Assembly (NCBI GenBank): GCA_900552555.1
Contig: URZW01000005.1
Location: 24,671-88,670, forward strand
Direction: 5' to 3'
Length of the DNA stretch: 64,000 bases
From: an uncultured Clostridium sp.
Lineage (GTDB): Bacteria > Bacillota > Clostridia > TANB77 > CAG-508
Shown here: positions 1 to 9,747 of the stretch, piece by piece
Position numbering within the stretch: the first letter of the stretch is position 1
Layout: every line of letters starts with the position of its first letter
Program-made: the position numbers and the translations under genes
The notes under the pieces: generated by a model
What the model saw: only the letters and a program-made list of their open reading frames with translations
What the model was told of the DNA's origin: nothing
Databases searched by the model: none

Positions 1-414
1 CCAGAGGGAATGGCAGTTGGGGTTACTTTTGCAGGAGCGCTAGCACAAAATGCAGGAATTACAATGGCAGGGGCTTTTGCACTAGCAGTAGGAATTGCTA
101 TTCAAAACTTTCCAGAAGGTGCAATTATTTCAATGCCATTAAAAAGTGAAGGAGTATCAAAACCAAAAGCATTTTTATATGGTACTTTGTCAGGAATTGT
201 TGAGCCAATTGGTGCCATTATTACAATACTTCTTACAAATGCAGTTGTTCCAATTTTACCATATTTGTTATCTTTTGCAGCAGGTGCAATGATTTATGTT
301 GTTGTAGAAGAACTGATTCCAGAGTCACAAGCAGGAGAACATTCTAATATTGGTACTATTGGTGTTGCAATTGGTTTTACAATTATGATGATTTTGGATG
401 TTGCGTTGGGATAA
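1..414 (+). CDS. ZIP family metal transporter, C-terminal part
   Basis: The gene runs in from the left edge, so the N-terminus is missing. The visible 137 codons are hydrophobic. They begin with PEGMAVGV and carry a second IQNFPEGA motif, the paired (H/Q)NxPEG metal-site helices of ZIP transporters of the ZupT/GufA type. These carry divalent cations such as Zn2+, Fe2+ or Mn2+ across the cytoplasmic membrane. About four transmembrane segments remain, with an acidic VVEELIPE stretch near the end. The usual first His of the second motif is Gln here (IQNFPEG); this is known in the family but may affect metal choice. The substrate cannot be told from sequence. Confidence 0.88.
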   Translation, partial: PEGMAVGVTFAGALAQNAGITMAGAFALAVGIAIQNFPEGAIISMPLKSEGVSKPKAFLYGTLSGIVEPIGAIITILLTNAVVPILPYLLSFAAGAMIYVVVEELIPESQAGEHSNIGTIGVAIGFTIMMILDVALG

Positions 415-502
415 AATGTTTATAAGTTAGAGTTAATTATAACATCAAATATTACAGTTCACAGTAAATATAAAAAATTAATATGAAATTTTAACAAAAA
501 AA

Positions 503-531
503 TTGTAAAAGTACTTTCTATATGATATAAT
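503..531 (+). promoter_or_regulatory. Sigma-A type promoter of the sortase gene
   Basis: TTGTAA, a 17-base spacer, then TATAAT. It lies 35 bases before the sortase start codon, which is preceded by a GGAGG ribosome binding site. Confidence 0.55.
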
Positions 532-565
532 TAAATTAGAGTTTTAATATACGGAGGTAAAAAAT

Positions 566-1240
566 ATGTTTGAGAGCAAATATAGTAAAGTATTAACAAT
601 AGTATTAGTAATAGTAATAATAGCAATAGTTGGATTATTAGGATTTTTAGCATTTGATTTTATACGAAATTCAAATTCAACAAAACAAGCATCTGATTTT
701 GTTGAAGACTATCAAGGAAATTTAACAACAGCAGATGAAGGTGGAGATGGAAATACAGAAGGTAATGTTGCACTAGATACATCTGGTGAAACAGCATTAG
801 ATTCATCAACAAGCGGAACAAATTCAGGAAAGAAGAAATATAAAGGATATGATGTAGTAGGCACAATGAAAATACCATCACTTAATATAGAATATCCTAT
901 TCTAGAACAAAATTCTGCAGGAGCATTAAATGTTGCACTAATATTGTTATATCCAAAAGATAATCTAAATAAACCAGGAAATTCAGTAATACAAGGACAT
1001 AATTATAGAAATGGAATGTTTTTCTCAAATTTAAAGAAGATTACAAATGGAGCTAAAATATATGTAACAGATTATACAGGAAAGAGCTTAACATATGAAG
1101 TGTATAATAAATTTGAGGCTTCATCAACAGATTCATCATTCTACACAAGAGATACAAATGGTTTGGCTGAGTTGACATTATCAACATGTACAGATGCTAG
1201 TAATGATATAAGAACTATAGTGTTTGCAAAACAAGTTTAA
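566..1240 (+). CDS. Sortase family transpeptidase
   Basis: A 224-residue membrane-anchored sortase. Residues 10-32 form an uncleaved signal anchor. Residues 33-90 are a Ser/Thr/Gly/Asp-rich linker and the catalytic beta-barrel follows. The three catalytic residues are visible: His145 in QGHN, Cys208 in TLSTC and Arg216 in IRTIVFAK. Sortases cut a C-terminal sorting signal on secreted proteins and join it to a cell-wall or pilin amine. The subfamily is uncertain: the short barrel without a class C lid, and the linker, suggest a class B or clostridial-type housekeeping enzyme. No LPxTG-type substrate is encoded next to it. The start is ATG after GGAGGT; the gene stands alone between its own promoter and terminator. 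Confidence 0.87.
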   Translation: MFESKYSKVLTIVLVIVIIAIVGLLGFLAFDFIRNSNSTKQASDFVEDYQGNLTTADEGGDGNTEGNVALDTSGETALDSSTSGTNSGKKKYKGYDVVGTMKIPSLNIEYPILEQNSAGALNVALILLYPKDNLNKPGNSVIQGHNYRNGMFFSNLKKITNGAKIYVTDYTGKSLTYEVYNKFEASSTDSSFYTRDTNGLAELTLSTCTDASNDIRTIVFAKQV

Positions 1241-1252
1241 AATAATTATGAA

Positions 1253-1283
1253 GAGATTTGCATATTCGTGCAAGTCTTTTTTC
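1253..1283 (+). terminator. Rho-independent terminator after the sortase gene
   Basis: Imperfect hairpin with arms AGATTTGCA and TGCAAGTCT around a short loop, followed by a run of T. Confidence 0.6.
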
Positions 1284-1393
1284 TGATTTATTGTAACAAA
1301 AATGTAGTAATTTAATTTAAAATTCAAAAAAAGTACTTTAAAAAAACTGTAAAATGTTATACAATATACGAAAAGTAAAAAAAGGAGAAAGGT

Positions 1394-3081
1394 ATGAACA
1401 AAAAATGGCAAATATACGAAACTAACACAGAAGAAGTAAAAAAAATAACTGAAAAATACAAAGTAAGTGAATTACTTGCAACAATAATCTCAAATAGAAA
1501 AATCAAAGAAGAAGATATCGAAATATTTTTACATCCAACAAGGCAAAATTTTCATGACCCATTTTTAATGCCAAATATGAATATTGCTACTGATAGAATT
1601 TTAAAAGCAATAGAAAATAATGAGAAAACAATAATTTATGGAGATTATGATGTAGATGGAATAACAAGTATAACAGTATTAAAAAGCTTTTTGGAAGATA
1701 GAGGACTGCATGTAGACTCATACATTCCAAACAGATTAGAAGAGGGATATGGTTTAAACAAACCAGCAATAGAAAAAATATCAAAAGAAAATTACACATT
1801 AATGATAACAGTAGACACAGGAATTTCTGGAATAGAAGAAATAGAATATGCAAATTCTCTTCGGAATAGAAACAATAGTAACAGACCATCATGAAGTAGG
1901 AGAAAAACTACCAAAAGCACTTGCTGTAGTTGATGCAAAAAGAAAAGATAACAAATATCCATGTAGAGATTTGGCAGGAGTTGGAGTTGTATTTAAGTTA
2001 ACACAAGCATTACGGAATAAAATTAGGATTAGATGAAAAAGAATATTTGAAATATTTAGATATTGTTTGTGTTGGAACAATTTCAGATATAGTGCCATTA
2101 GTAGATGAAAATAGAGTTATAACAAAATTAGGATTAATGTTGGTTGCTCAAACAAAAAATATGGGATTAAGGTCATTACTTATGTCTTCAGGATATAAAA
2201 ATTTAGACTCAACAACTATATCTTTTGGTGTTGCACCAAGAATAAATGCGTGTGGAAGAATGGGACATGCAGATGATGCGTTAAAACTATTCTTATCTAA
2301 AGATATTTATGAAGTAAATGAATTAACAAAAAAATTAAATGATTATAATAAAATGAGACAAGAAAAAGAAAAATCAATTTATGAAGATGCTGTAAATCAA
2401 ATTGAAAAAAACAAGTTATATGAAAATTGTGCAATAGTTGTAGGTGGAGAAGATTGGCATCATGGTGTAATAGGAATTGTATCTTCAAAAATAACAGATT
2501 TATATTTTAAACCAAGTATTTTATTATGCTACGAAGATGATTTAGCAAAAGGGTCTGGTAGAAGTATACCTGGATTTGATTTACATGAAGCTTTAATGAA
2601 ATGCCAAAATTCAATTGAAAAATTTGGTGGACACAGTATGGCAATAGGTATTACGATAAAAAGAGATAAGTTTCAAGAGTTTGCAAATGAGCTTGAGCAA
2701 ATTGCAAAAGATGCAAAAATAGATGAGATAGTACCTATTATAAATGTTGATGCAAAGATTGATTTGAATGATATAAATAGAGAAATTGTTGGGAGTTTAA
2801 AGTTTCTAGAACCTTTTGGAGAAGGTAATAAAATGCCAATATTTGCATTTAAAAATTTGAAAATCGATTCAATAAGAGCTTTATCAGAAGGTAAACATAT
2901 TAAAATGACTTTGAAAGATGGTAATTCTGTAATTAATAGCATTGGTTTTAATTTAGGTTATTTGGCTGATGAGTTTAGAATTGGTGACAAAATTGATGTT
3001 GTTGGAACTTTGGAAATTAATAGTTTTAATGGTGTTGATAGTTTACAAATTAACTTAAAAGATGTTATGAAGTCAATATAA
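1394..3081 (+). pseudogene. recJ: Single-strand DNA-specific exonuclease RecJ, broken by two +1 insertions
   Basis: RecJ is the 5'-3' single-strand exonuclease used in recombination and mismatch repair. The reading is spread over three frames: 1394-1861, 1863-2012 and 2014-3081. Removing one C at 1862 and one C at 2013 gives a continuous protein of about 561 residues, the normal length. The key motifs are then all present: DYDVDG (motif I), VTDHHE (the DHH motif), GRMGHADDA and the DHHA1 motif GGHSMAIG. No other damage is seen, and both inserted Cs sit directly before GGAATA. The gene is therefore either freshly inactivated or the Cs are sequencing/assembly errors; I favour an error or a very recent change. 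The start is ATG after AAAGGAG. Confidence 0.85.
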
Positions 3082-3087
3082 AAAAAT

Positions 3088-3158
3088 TGTCAAAAGGGAC
3101 GGGCTTTTTTGACAGATAATATTGAAAGTTCTGTCAAAAAGGGGCGTCCCTTTTGACA
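3088..3158. repeat. Extragenic palindromic repeat between recJ and relA
   Basis: Two 28-base arms (3088-3115 and 3131-3158) are near-perfect inverted copies. Each begins TGTCAAAAGGGACG and is itself a quasi-palindrome. It belongs to the same family as the repeats at 5380, 12560 and 33707. Confidence 0.75.
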
Positions 3159-3184
3159 TCTTTTGACAAAAGAGGGGTGAAAAA

Positions 3185-5377
3185 ATGCAAGAAAATAGTA
3201 AAGAAATAACAGTACAAGATGTAATATCAAAAAAGAAAGAAACAAGCAGAAGAGTAGATACAAAATTAATAATGAAAGCATATAACTATGCAGTAGAACA
3301 TCATGGAGAACAAAAAAGAAGGTCTGGAGAACCATATATAATACATCCACTAAATGTGGCATACATATTAGCAGGATTAGGACTAGACGAAGCAACAATA
3401 TGTGCGGCACTTTTACATGATGTTGTAGAAGATACAGATGCAACAGATGCAGATTTAAGAAGAGAGTTTGGCGACGAAATTGCAGATATGGTTGCAGGTG
3501 TTACAAAATTAGAAGCAATGCAATTTACAACTGTTGAAGAACAACAAGTTGAAGATTATAGAAAAATGTTTTTGGCAATGGGAAAAGATATCAGAGTTAT
3601 AATATTGAAAATTGCAGATAGACTTCACAACATGAGAACATTAAAATATCTAAAAAGAGATAGACAAATTGCAAATGCAAAAGAAACAATGGAAATATAT
3701 GCACCACTTGCAAACCGTTTAGGTCTATATTCAATGAAATGGGAGTTGGAAGACTTATCTTTTAAATATTTATATCCAGAAGAATATCATGAATTAGTTG
3801 AAGGAATAAATAAAAAGAGAGAAGAAAGATTAAAATTCATAGAAAAAATAATGGCAGATATACGAGTTCAACTAAAAAAACAACATATTGATGCAGAAGT
3901 AACAGGTCGTGCAAAGCATTTATATAGTATATATAGAAAAATGAAAAGAGACAACAAAACACTAGACCAAATATATGACCTATTTGCATTGCGTATATTA
4001 GTTAATTCAATAAAAGACTGTTATGCAGCATTAGGAGTTGTACATGAAATGTACAGCCCAATGCCGGGAAGATTTAAGGACTATATAGCTGTTCCAAAAC
4101 CAAATATGTATCAGTCAATACATACAACATTATTAGGAGACAAAGGAACACCATTTGAAGTTCAAATTCGTACATGGGATATGCATAGAGTTGCAGAATA
4201 TGGTATTGCAGCGCACTGGGCATATAAAGAAGCAAGCTACTTTGGAAAGAAACAGTCAGTAAAAGTAGAAGAAGACAAACTTGCTTGGCTTAGAGAAACG
4301 CTTGAATGGCAAAAAGATATGCAAGACCCACAAGAATTTTTGGCAACACTAAAAACAGAATTATTTGAAGATGAAGTTTATGTATTTACGCCAAAAGGAG
4401 CTATAAAAATATTACCAAGAAATGCAACACCAATAGACTTTGCATACAGTATACATGAAGAAATAGGAAACCATATGACAGGATGTAAAATAAACAGCAA
4501 AATGATGCCAATTATAACACCATTAAAAAGTGGGGACATCATAGAAATAATTACATCAGACAATTCAAAAGGACCAAGCAGGGACTGGCTAAAATTTGTA
4601 AAAAGTACAAAAGCTAAAAACAAAATAAATGGGTGGTTCAAAAAGGCAGAAAAATCAGAAAACATTGAAAAAGGAAAAGACTTAATAGAAAAAGAAATCA
4701 AGAGAATTGGAATGTCACATGCAGATTTATTCAAACAAGAATATATAGATGCAATGCTTGATAGATATAAATATAAAAACATCGAAGACATGTATGCAGC
4801 TGTTGGATTTGGAGCAAATTCTGCAGTAAAAGTAATTGCAAGAATGCTACAAGAATATAGAAAAGAACATCAAGAAGAAGATGTTGAAGAAAAAATAGAA
4901 GAACTAAGAAAACAAAAAGAACAGAAACAAAAACCATCAAGCTCAGGAGTTGTGGTAGAAGGAATAGACAACTGCTTAGTTAAACTATCAAAATGTTGTA
5001 ACCCATTACCTGGAGACGAAATAATAGGATATATCACAAAAGGAAGAGGAGTATCAGTTCATAGAAAAGACTGTGTAAATGTAAAAGACCTATTGACAGA
5101 AGAAAACAGAATAATAGGTGTTAAATGGTATGAAGAGGCAAAAGAAAATTACAATGTTACATTAGAAGTTTTGGCAAACGACAGAAGAGGACTATTGGTA
5201 GACATTTTAAATACGGTTAAAGAAACTAAGGCGAATTTGATGGGAGTTAGTACAAAAACTACTAAGGAGAGAATTGCTATTATGGACATCGACCTTGAAG
5301 TTGAGAATATTGAAGAATTAAATAAAGTAATTAGAAATATTAAGAAGGTTGATAGCGTTTACGAAGTTAGAAGATAA
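3185..5377 (+). CDS. relA: Bifunctional (p)ppGpp synthetase/hydrolase, RelA/SpoT family
   Basis: A 730-residue full-length Rel protein that makes and degrades the stringent-response alarmone (p)ppGpp in the cytoplasm. An N-terminal HD hydrolase domain has His78-Asp79 and the ED pair in LLHDVVEDTD. The synthetase domain follows at about 230-350 (RAKHLYSIYRKMKR, DLFALRILV, KPNMYQSIHTT). A TGS domain begins near DEVYVFTPKG, and a zinc-finger-like CCNP segment and a C-terminal ACT domain (about 655-730) sense the ribosome. The intact HD and synthetase motifs suggest both activities. The start ATG follows AGAGGGGTGA. The gene sits between two palindromic repeats and is probably its own transcription unit. 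Confidence 0.95.
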   Translation: MQENSKEITVQDVISKKKETSRRVDTKLIMKAYNYAVEHHGEQKRRSGEPYIIHPLNVAYILAGLGLDEATICAALLHDVVEDTDATDADLRREFGDEIADMVAGVTKLEAMQFTTVEEQQVEDYRKMFLAMGKDIRVIILKIADRLHNMRTLKYLKRDRQIANAKETMEIYAPLANRLGLYSMKWELEDLSFKYLYPEEYHELVEGINKKREERLKFIEKIMADIRVQLKKQHIDAEVTGRAKHLYSIYRKMKRDNKTLDQIYDLFALRILVNSIKDCYAALGVVHEMYSPMPGRFKDYIAVPKPNMYQSIHTTLLGDKGTPFEVQIRTWDMHRVAEYGIAAHWAYKEASYFGKKQSVKVEEDKLAWLRETLEWQKDMQDPQEFLATLKTELFEDEVYVFTPKGAIKILPRNATPIDFAYSIHEEIGNHMTGCKINSKMMPIITPLKSGDIIEIITSDNSKGPSRDWLKFVKSTKAKNKINGWFKKAEKSENIEKGKDLIEKEIKRIGMSHADLFKQEYIDAMLDRYKYKNIEDMYAAVGFGANSAVKVIARMLQEYRKEHQEEDVEEKIEELRKQKEQKQKPSSSGVVVEGIDNCLVKLSKCCNPLPGDEIIGYITKGRGVSVHRKDCVNVKDLLTEENRIIGVKWYEEAKENYNVTLEVLANDRRGLLVDILNTVKETKANLMGVSTKTTKERIAIMDIDLEVENIEELNKVIRNIKKVDSVYEVRR

Positions 5378-5379
5378 AA

Positions 5380-5514
5380 TGTCCATTTGGGGACGGTTCT
5401 TTTTGGGACATTATATTAAAAAGAATATTTTAAAATTTGCTTGATATATCAGTACTTAGAGATAATTACAAAATTTGGAAAAATGTCCCAAAAAGAACCG
5501 TCCCCAAATGGACA
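5380..5514. repeat. Perfect 31-bp inverted repeat flanking a 73-bp spacer
   Basis: Arms 5380-5410 and 5484-5514 are exact reverse complements. Each arm has the core GGGGACGGTTCTT between TGTCC and GGACA ends. The right arm ends 17 bases before the next start codon, so it forms part of the leader of the hydrolase gene. Confidence 0.9.
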
Positions 5515-5531
5515 AAAAAGGAGATAAAAAT

Positions 5532-6182
5532 ATGATTTTAAAAGAACTAAAGATAGACACCTGGATAGGAGACCCAACAAATTGTTATGTGATATTTGAT
5601 GAAAATAGCAAAGAGATAATGGTAATAGACCCAGCAGGTGATGTGGATAAAATAGAAAATTTAATAAAAAATGTATTTAAAGGAAAATTGAAATATATTT
5701 ATTTAACGCATTGCCATGGAGACCATATTGCAGGTGTAAACGAGTTAAAAAGACGTTGTGGTGGCAAAATATTAATTCACAGAATTGATAGTGAAGGACT
5801 AAACAATGTTGATATTAATTTGTCTGAATATATTGGACTACCAGATATAGAGTTAGAAGCGGATTCAAGAGTTGATGATAATGATTTAATACATTTAGGT
5901 GATTTGGAATTTAGAGTAATTCACACACCAGGACATACAGCTGGAAGCACATCGCTTTATTGTGAAAAAGAAAAATGCCTATTTTCAGGTGATACAATTT
6001 TTGCTGGAACGTGGGGAAGAACAGATTTACCAACATCAAGTAGAGAAGATATAATGAATTCAATTGTCAATAAAATTTTAATTTTACCAGATGATACTTT
6101 TATTTATCCAGGACATGGAAAGGCTACAATGCTTAAGGATGAAAAGTCAATTTATCTTGAATTAAAGCCTAAAATGTGGTAA
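5532..6182 (+). CDS. Metallo-beta-lactamase fold hydrolase (glyoxalase II-like)
   Basis: A 216-residue single-domain protein with the binuclear metal site of the family: THCHGDH at 59-65, a His in HTPGHT, the bridging Asp in SGDTIF and a last His in YPGHGKAT. This type is usually annotated as hydroxyacylglutathione-hydrolase-like. In anaerobic Firmicutes it more likely acts on other thioesters or as a general hydrolase, so the substrate is unknown. An upstream in-frame TTG at 5475 would place the N-terminus inside the palindromic repeat. I chose ATG 5532 because it follows AAAGGAG at good spacing and begins with the conserved first strand. Confidence 0.85.
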   Translation: MILKELKIDTWIGDPTNCYVIFDENSKEIMVIDPAGDVDKIENLIKNVFKGKLKYIYLTHCHGDHIAGVNELKRRCGGKILIHRIDSEGLNNVDINLSEYIGLPDIELEADSRVDDNDLIHLGDLEFRVIHTPGHTAGSTSLYCEKEKCLFSGDTIFAGTWGRTDLPTSSREDIMNSIVNKILILPDDTFIYPGHGKATMLKDEKSIYLELKPKMW

Positions 6183-6197
6183 AATATATAAAAATTC

Positions 6198-6226
6198 GGG
6201 ATTGGGGGACTGGTCTTCAATACCGA
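6198..6226. repeat. Single-arm member of the GGGGAC palindrome family
   Basis: A small quasi-palindrome with ends CGGGATTG and CAATACCG around GGGGACTGGTCTT, close to the core seen at 5380. Confidence 0.5.
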
Positions 6227-6249
6227 AAAAATAGAGAGAGGAAATAATT

Positions 6250-7569
6250 ATGAGCAAAACAGAACCAAGAACATTGGCAGGTTTTATGGAACTAATGCCA
6301 AATGAACAAATACTATTTGAACAAATAAAACAAAAAATAGAAAAAACATATCAAAAATTTGGATTTTTACCACTAGACACACCAATACTAGAACTATCAG
6401 AAGTATTGCTTGCAAAGGCTGGTGGAGAAACAGAAAAACAAATATACAGATTTGAAAAAGGTGATACAGACATATCAATGAGATTTGATTTAACAGTACC
6501 ACTTGCAAAATATGTAGCAAAAAACTATGGAAATTTAAGTTTTCCATTTAGAAGATATCAAATTGGAAAAGTATATCGTGGAGAAAGAACGCAAAAAGGA
6601 AGATTCCGTGAATTTTATCAATGTGATATAGATATTATTGGTGATGGAGAATTAAGTGTAATTAATGATGCAGAACTACCAAGTGTTATTTATAATGTAT
6701 TTAAAGAATTAGGATTTGACGATTTTACAATAAAAATAAACAACAGAAAATTATTTAATGGTTTGTTTGAAAGTTTAAATCAAAAAGAAAATGCGGTTGA
6801 AATTCTTAGAATAATAGACAAAATAGAAAAAATAGGAAAAGAAGCTGTAATAGAAGAATTAGAAAAAATAGAAGTTCCAACAGAATCAATAAATAAAATA
6901 TTAGATTTTATTGAAATTGATGGAACAACAGATGAAAAATTGCAAAAAATTGCAGATTTAAATATTGAAAATGAAGCATTTAAAACAGGACTTGAAGAAC
7001 TTACAGAAGTTGTTAAATATGTAAGATTATTTGGAATTCCAGATAGTAATTTCAAAGTTGATTTAACAATTGCTAGAGGACTTGATTATTATACAGGAAC
7101 AGTTTATGAAACATTTTTAAATGAATATAGAGAACTTGGAAGTGTATGCTCTGGTGGTAGATACGAAAATTTGGCAGAACACTATACTGATAAAAAGCTA
7201 CCAGGTGTTGGAATTTCAATTGGTTTAACTAGATTATTCTATAAATTAAATGAATTGAATTTAATAAATGCTGATAAAAAATCAGTTGCAGAAGTTTTAA
7301 TAGTTCCTATGGTTGAAGATATGACGGTTCCTATAAAGTTAGCAAGTGATTTAAGAAAAAATGGAATTAATACAGAGATATTTTTAAATGATAAAAAATT
7401 AAAAGCTAAAATGAAATATGCTGATAAACTTGAAATTCCTTATGTTATTGTTATAGGTGAAGATGAAGTTAATTCAGGTATTGTTAAAATTAAGAATATG
7501 AAAACTGGTGAACAAATAGAAAATTCCATTGAAAATATTTCAAAATGTGATGTTTTCAAAATAAAATAA
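6250..7569 (+). CDS. hisS: Histidyl-tRNA synthetase
   Basis: A 439-residue class II aminoacyl-tRNA synthetase that charges tRNA-His. Signature segments are visible: RFDLTVPLAKY, GKVYRGERTQKGRFREFYQ (class II motif 2 and HisA-type region), ARGLDYYTG and GGRYENL. A C-terminal anticodon-binding domain (about 345-430) contains the KMKYADKLEIPYVIVIGEDE stretch. Length is normal. The start ATG follows GAGAGGAAATA. No T-box leader is seen in the short upstream gap, which holds only a small palindromic repeat. Confidence 0.95.
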   Translation: MSKTEPRTLAGFMELMPNEQILFEQIKQKIEKTYQKFGFLPLDTPILELSEVLLAKAGGETEKQIYRFEKGDTDISMRFDLTVPLAKYVAKNYGNLSFPFRRYQIGKVYRGERTQKGRFREFYQCDIDIIGDGELSVINDAELPSVIYNVFKELGFDDFTIKINNRKLFNGLFESLNQKENAVEILRIIDKIEKIGKEAVIEELEKIEVPTESINKILDFIEIDGTTDEKLQKIADLNIENEAFKTGLEELTEVVKYVRLFGIPDSNFKVDLTIARGLDYYTGTVYETFLNEYRELGSVCSGGRYENLAEHYTDKKLPGVGISIGLTRLFYKLNELNLINADKKSVAEVLIVPMVEDMTVPIKLASDLRKNGINTEIFLNDKKLKAKMKYADKLEIPYVIVIGEDEVNSGIVKIKNMKTGEQIENSIENISKCDVFKIK

Positions 7570-7579
7570 TTAAAAAATG

Positions 7580-7619
7580 TAACACAATAAATTTTATATA
7601 ATTTTAATTTATTGTGTTA
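7580..7619. terminator. Bidirectional terminator between hisS and the Crp-type regulator
   Basis: Perfect 14-bp inverted repeat, arms 7580-7593 and 7606-7619 (TAACACAATAAATT), between two convergent genes and followed by T-rich sequence. Confidence 0.7.
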
Positions 7620-7664
7620 TATCTTTTTCGTCTATAAATTTATATAATAAATTGATGTATATCT

Positions 7665-8297
7665 TTATTTATATAAAAGAGTAATCTTATTTCCAATTTT
7701 TTTAATAAAACCCTCATCCTTTAAAGCCTTAATTTCACGCATCATAGCACTTCTATCAACACTAAGATAATCAGCCAAATCAGTTAAAGAAAAAGGAAGA
7801 ATAAAAGTCTTACTTAAACTTCTAGTAGACAAAATATTAAAATAACCACGAAGTTTTTCACGAATAGAACGCTTTGTTAAAATCTCGACTCTAGTATTTA
7901 AATCCATAACTTTATTCAAAATCAAATTAGAAAAATTTTCTGACAAGGTCTGATGAAATTTACAATTATTTCTACATTTTTGGTGTATATTATCATAATT
8001 AAAAAATAAAATTTCACAACTTTTTTTTGCTTCAACAGAAAGTTCATTATTTGTTGTAACAATGTATAAAGCTTCACCAAAAATATCGTTTTTAGTAAAA
8101 TGTTCAATAATAGCTTTGTCACCATTCATATCATACCTAACCAAATCAGCTTCGCCACTTAGAAGAATGCAGATTTGGTTTCTTTTTTGTATATATGTAG
8201 TTATTGTTTGATTTTTTTTGAAAGATTTCTTTTGAACGCTTTTGCATGTATGTGCAAAGTCTTTTAAGAATTTTTCTATGTCTTGGATATATTCCAT
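7665..8297 (-). CDS. Crp/Fnr family transcriptional regulator
   Basis: A 210-residue regulator with an N-terminal cyclic-nucleotide-binding-like beta-roll (about 1-120, with the ILLSGEADLVRYD and FGEALYIV segments) and a C-terminal winged helix (about 145-205) whose recognition helix region is LADYLSVDRSAMMREI. The Cys residues scattered in the sensor (for example CRNNC) could carry a redox cluster, but this is not the classic Fnr pattern. I chose ATG 8297; a GTG three codons earlier overlaps the GAGGTG ribosome binding site. A palindrome, GTTGCAATTGCAAC, lies 122 bases upstream and recurs upstream of nrdD, which suggests a link to anaerobic metabolism. Confidence 0.85.
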   Translation of the reverse strand: MEYIQDIEKFLKDFAHTCKSVQKKSFKKNQTITTYIQKRNQICILLSGEADLVRYDMNGDKAIIEHFTKNDIFGEALYIVTTNNELSVEAKKSCEILFFNYDNIHQKCRNNCKFHQTLSENFSNLILNKVMDLNTRVEILTKRSIREKLRGYFNILSTRSLSKTFILPFSLTDLADYLSVDRSAMMREIKALKDEGFIKKIGNKITLLYK

Positions 8298-8418
8298 TGT
8301 ATTCACCTCAATGTGTATATGTTATATATGCTTTTGTTCTTATATTAAATCTTTGGTGATATATCGTTTTTTATATTTTGATATTTAAACTTTATAATGC
8401 ATATTATACAATAAAAAA

Positions 8419-8432
8419 GTTGCAATTGCAAC
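8419..8432. promoter_or_regulatory. Palindromic operator candidate, copy 1
   Basis: The perfect 14-bp palindrome GTTGCAATTGCAAC lies in the divergent region between the Crp/Fnr gene and the gene at 8680. The same sequence with the same A-rich flanks occurs at 10143. Confidence 0.5.
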
Positions 8433-8504
8433 AAAATTTGATAACAAACAGCAAAAACTTAATTCTTGATAAGTGAAAATACAGATAATGTATTTAATTT
8501 TTTC

Positions 8505-8533
8505 TTGCATTTAAGGCTGATTTGTAATATAAT
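8505..8533 (+). promoter_or_regulatory. Sigma-A type promoter before the unknown gene at 8680
   Basis: TTGCAT, 17-base spacer, TATAAT. It leaves a leader of about 140 bases, in which I see no known riboswitch. Confidence 0.55.
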
Positions 8534-8679
8534 ACAAATGTAAAGGTCAATGAACCAATTTAGAAACTTTTATAAAAAAAGATTGCAAGGAGGGGCATTA
8601 GTACAAAAAAATAAAATCCTTTTTACAGGAAGAACGATACCAACATGTTAAATAAATTTATTTAAAGGAGAAAAAACAT

Positions 8680-9747
8680 ATGGAATTATATAAGGAAAAA
8701 TTGGAAAATCTCAAAAAGGTAGAAAGAAGTTTGAATAAAGTTCAAAATGCTTTTGAAAAAGCAAAAAAAGACTTAGAAGAGTATGTAAAAGTAAATATAG
8801 TTTCAGAAAAATATACAATAGGTAGTAAGAAATTAAAGTATGGATATGAATTGTTTTATCCTGTTTTAAGTTTCCCAGAAGGAATAAAAATGCAGTCAGA
8901 AACATTTTGGTGTAACTATGAAGAAGAGCATTGTGGACTAACAGGAGATGATGATGGACTAGAGGTTGTACATAATTATATATTACTAGATGAAAAACAG
9001 AATATAGAGATTAATGTAACCGAAAAATCCACTAGAGGCAAATTGGTGTATGGTGACAATTTAGGTAATTGGCTAAAAATAAAAAATAAAATAAATGTAA
9101 TGGAAGACAGGATTTGCTATGATATAAAGATAGGAGAAATGGAATTTCATTTTACAAGAAACTTTGGAGACAATATAAAAAAATCTTTCTTAATAAATTT
9201 GTTGAAAGATAAACATATTTGTTACAAAGATTTCAAAGAAACACCAACCTACAATAGAACTAAATTTACAAGTAGATATTGCGATAATAGACGGCTAAAA
9301 GAAGGGAAAAGAGACTGGAAGAAAATCTTGAAGAACTATCAAGATACTATAAATACTTTTTATGGTGACTTTTTTTATTATTGCGATTTTGATAAAATAA
9401 TATCTGATATTGAGCAAATATTAATACAGGGAGAGTATGAAAAAAATCCAATTACAAAATTATATTATCTTAAAGAAGGATGTACGTTGATAGTATCTGT
9501 TGTAGAAAAGGATAATGATTCTCATTGTATATATTATGAAGATGAATTAATGATATTAGAACTTAATACTCCATTTAACAAACAAACCAATGTACAATTT
9601 GGGTATGCGGAACAAAGTTACGAGGAAAATCTTGATATTCACGCTTTAAAAAATCAAAAAGGAGAAATAGAAACTTTAATGCTTAAGATAAAAGAGATAG
9701 ATATGAATAAATCAATGAGTGTGCTAGAGATATTTCATTTAGGATAA
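8680..9747 (+). CDS. Unknown protein, 355 residues
   Basis: I do not recognise the family. The first 35 residues form a charged amphipathic helix, probably a coiled coil (ENLKKVERSLNKV). The remainder is a mixed alpha/beta protein rich in Asp, Glu, Lys and aromatic residues, with no signal peptide and no membrane segment, so it is probably cytoplasmic. Scattered Cys and His residues (for example NYEEEHCGLTGDDDG) do not make a clear metal motif. It has its own promoter, a strong AAAGGAG ribosome binding site and no close partner gene, so neighbours give no hint of function. Confidence 0.7.
   Translation: MELYKEKLENLKKVERSLNKVQNAFEKAKKDLEEYVKVNIVSEKYTIGSKKLKYGYELFYPVLSFPEGIKMQSETFWCNYEEEHCGLTGDDDGLEVVHNYILLDEKQNIEINVTEKSTRGKLVYGDNLGNWLKIKNKINVMEDRICYDIKIGEMEFHFTRNFGDNIKKSFLINLLKDKHICYKDFKETPTYNRTKFTSRYCDNRRLKEGKRDWKKILKNYQDTINTFYGDFFYYCDFDKIISDIEQILIQGEYEKNPITKLYYLKEGCTLIVSVVEKDNDSHCIYYEDELMILELNTPFNKQTNVQFGYAEQSYEENLDIHALKNQKGEIETLMLKIKEIDMNKSMSVLEIFHLG

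Noticed and set aside
1862..2013. Programmed frameshifting in recJ
   Set aside because: No slippery heptamer or downstream structure is evident, RecJ is not known to use it, and two independent shifts would be required.
5475..5531. N-terminal extension of the metallo-hydrolase beginning MEKCPKKNRP
   Set aside because: The residues come from the palindromic repeat, and a good ribosome binding site precedes the inner ATG.
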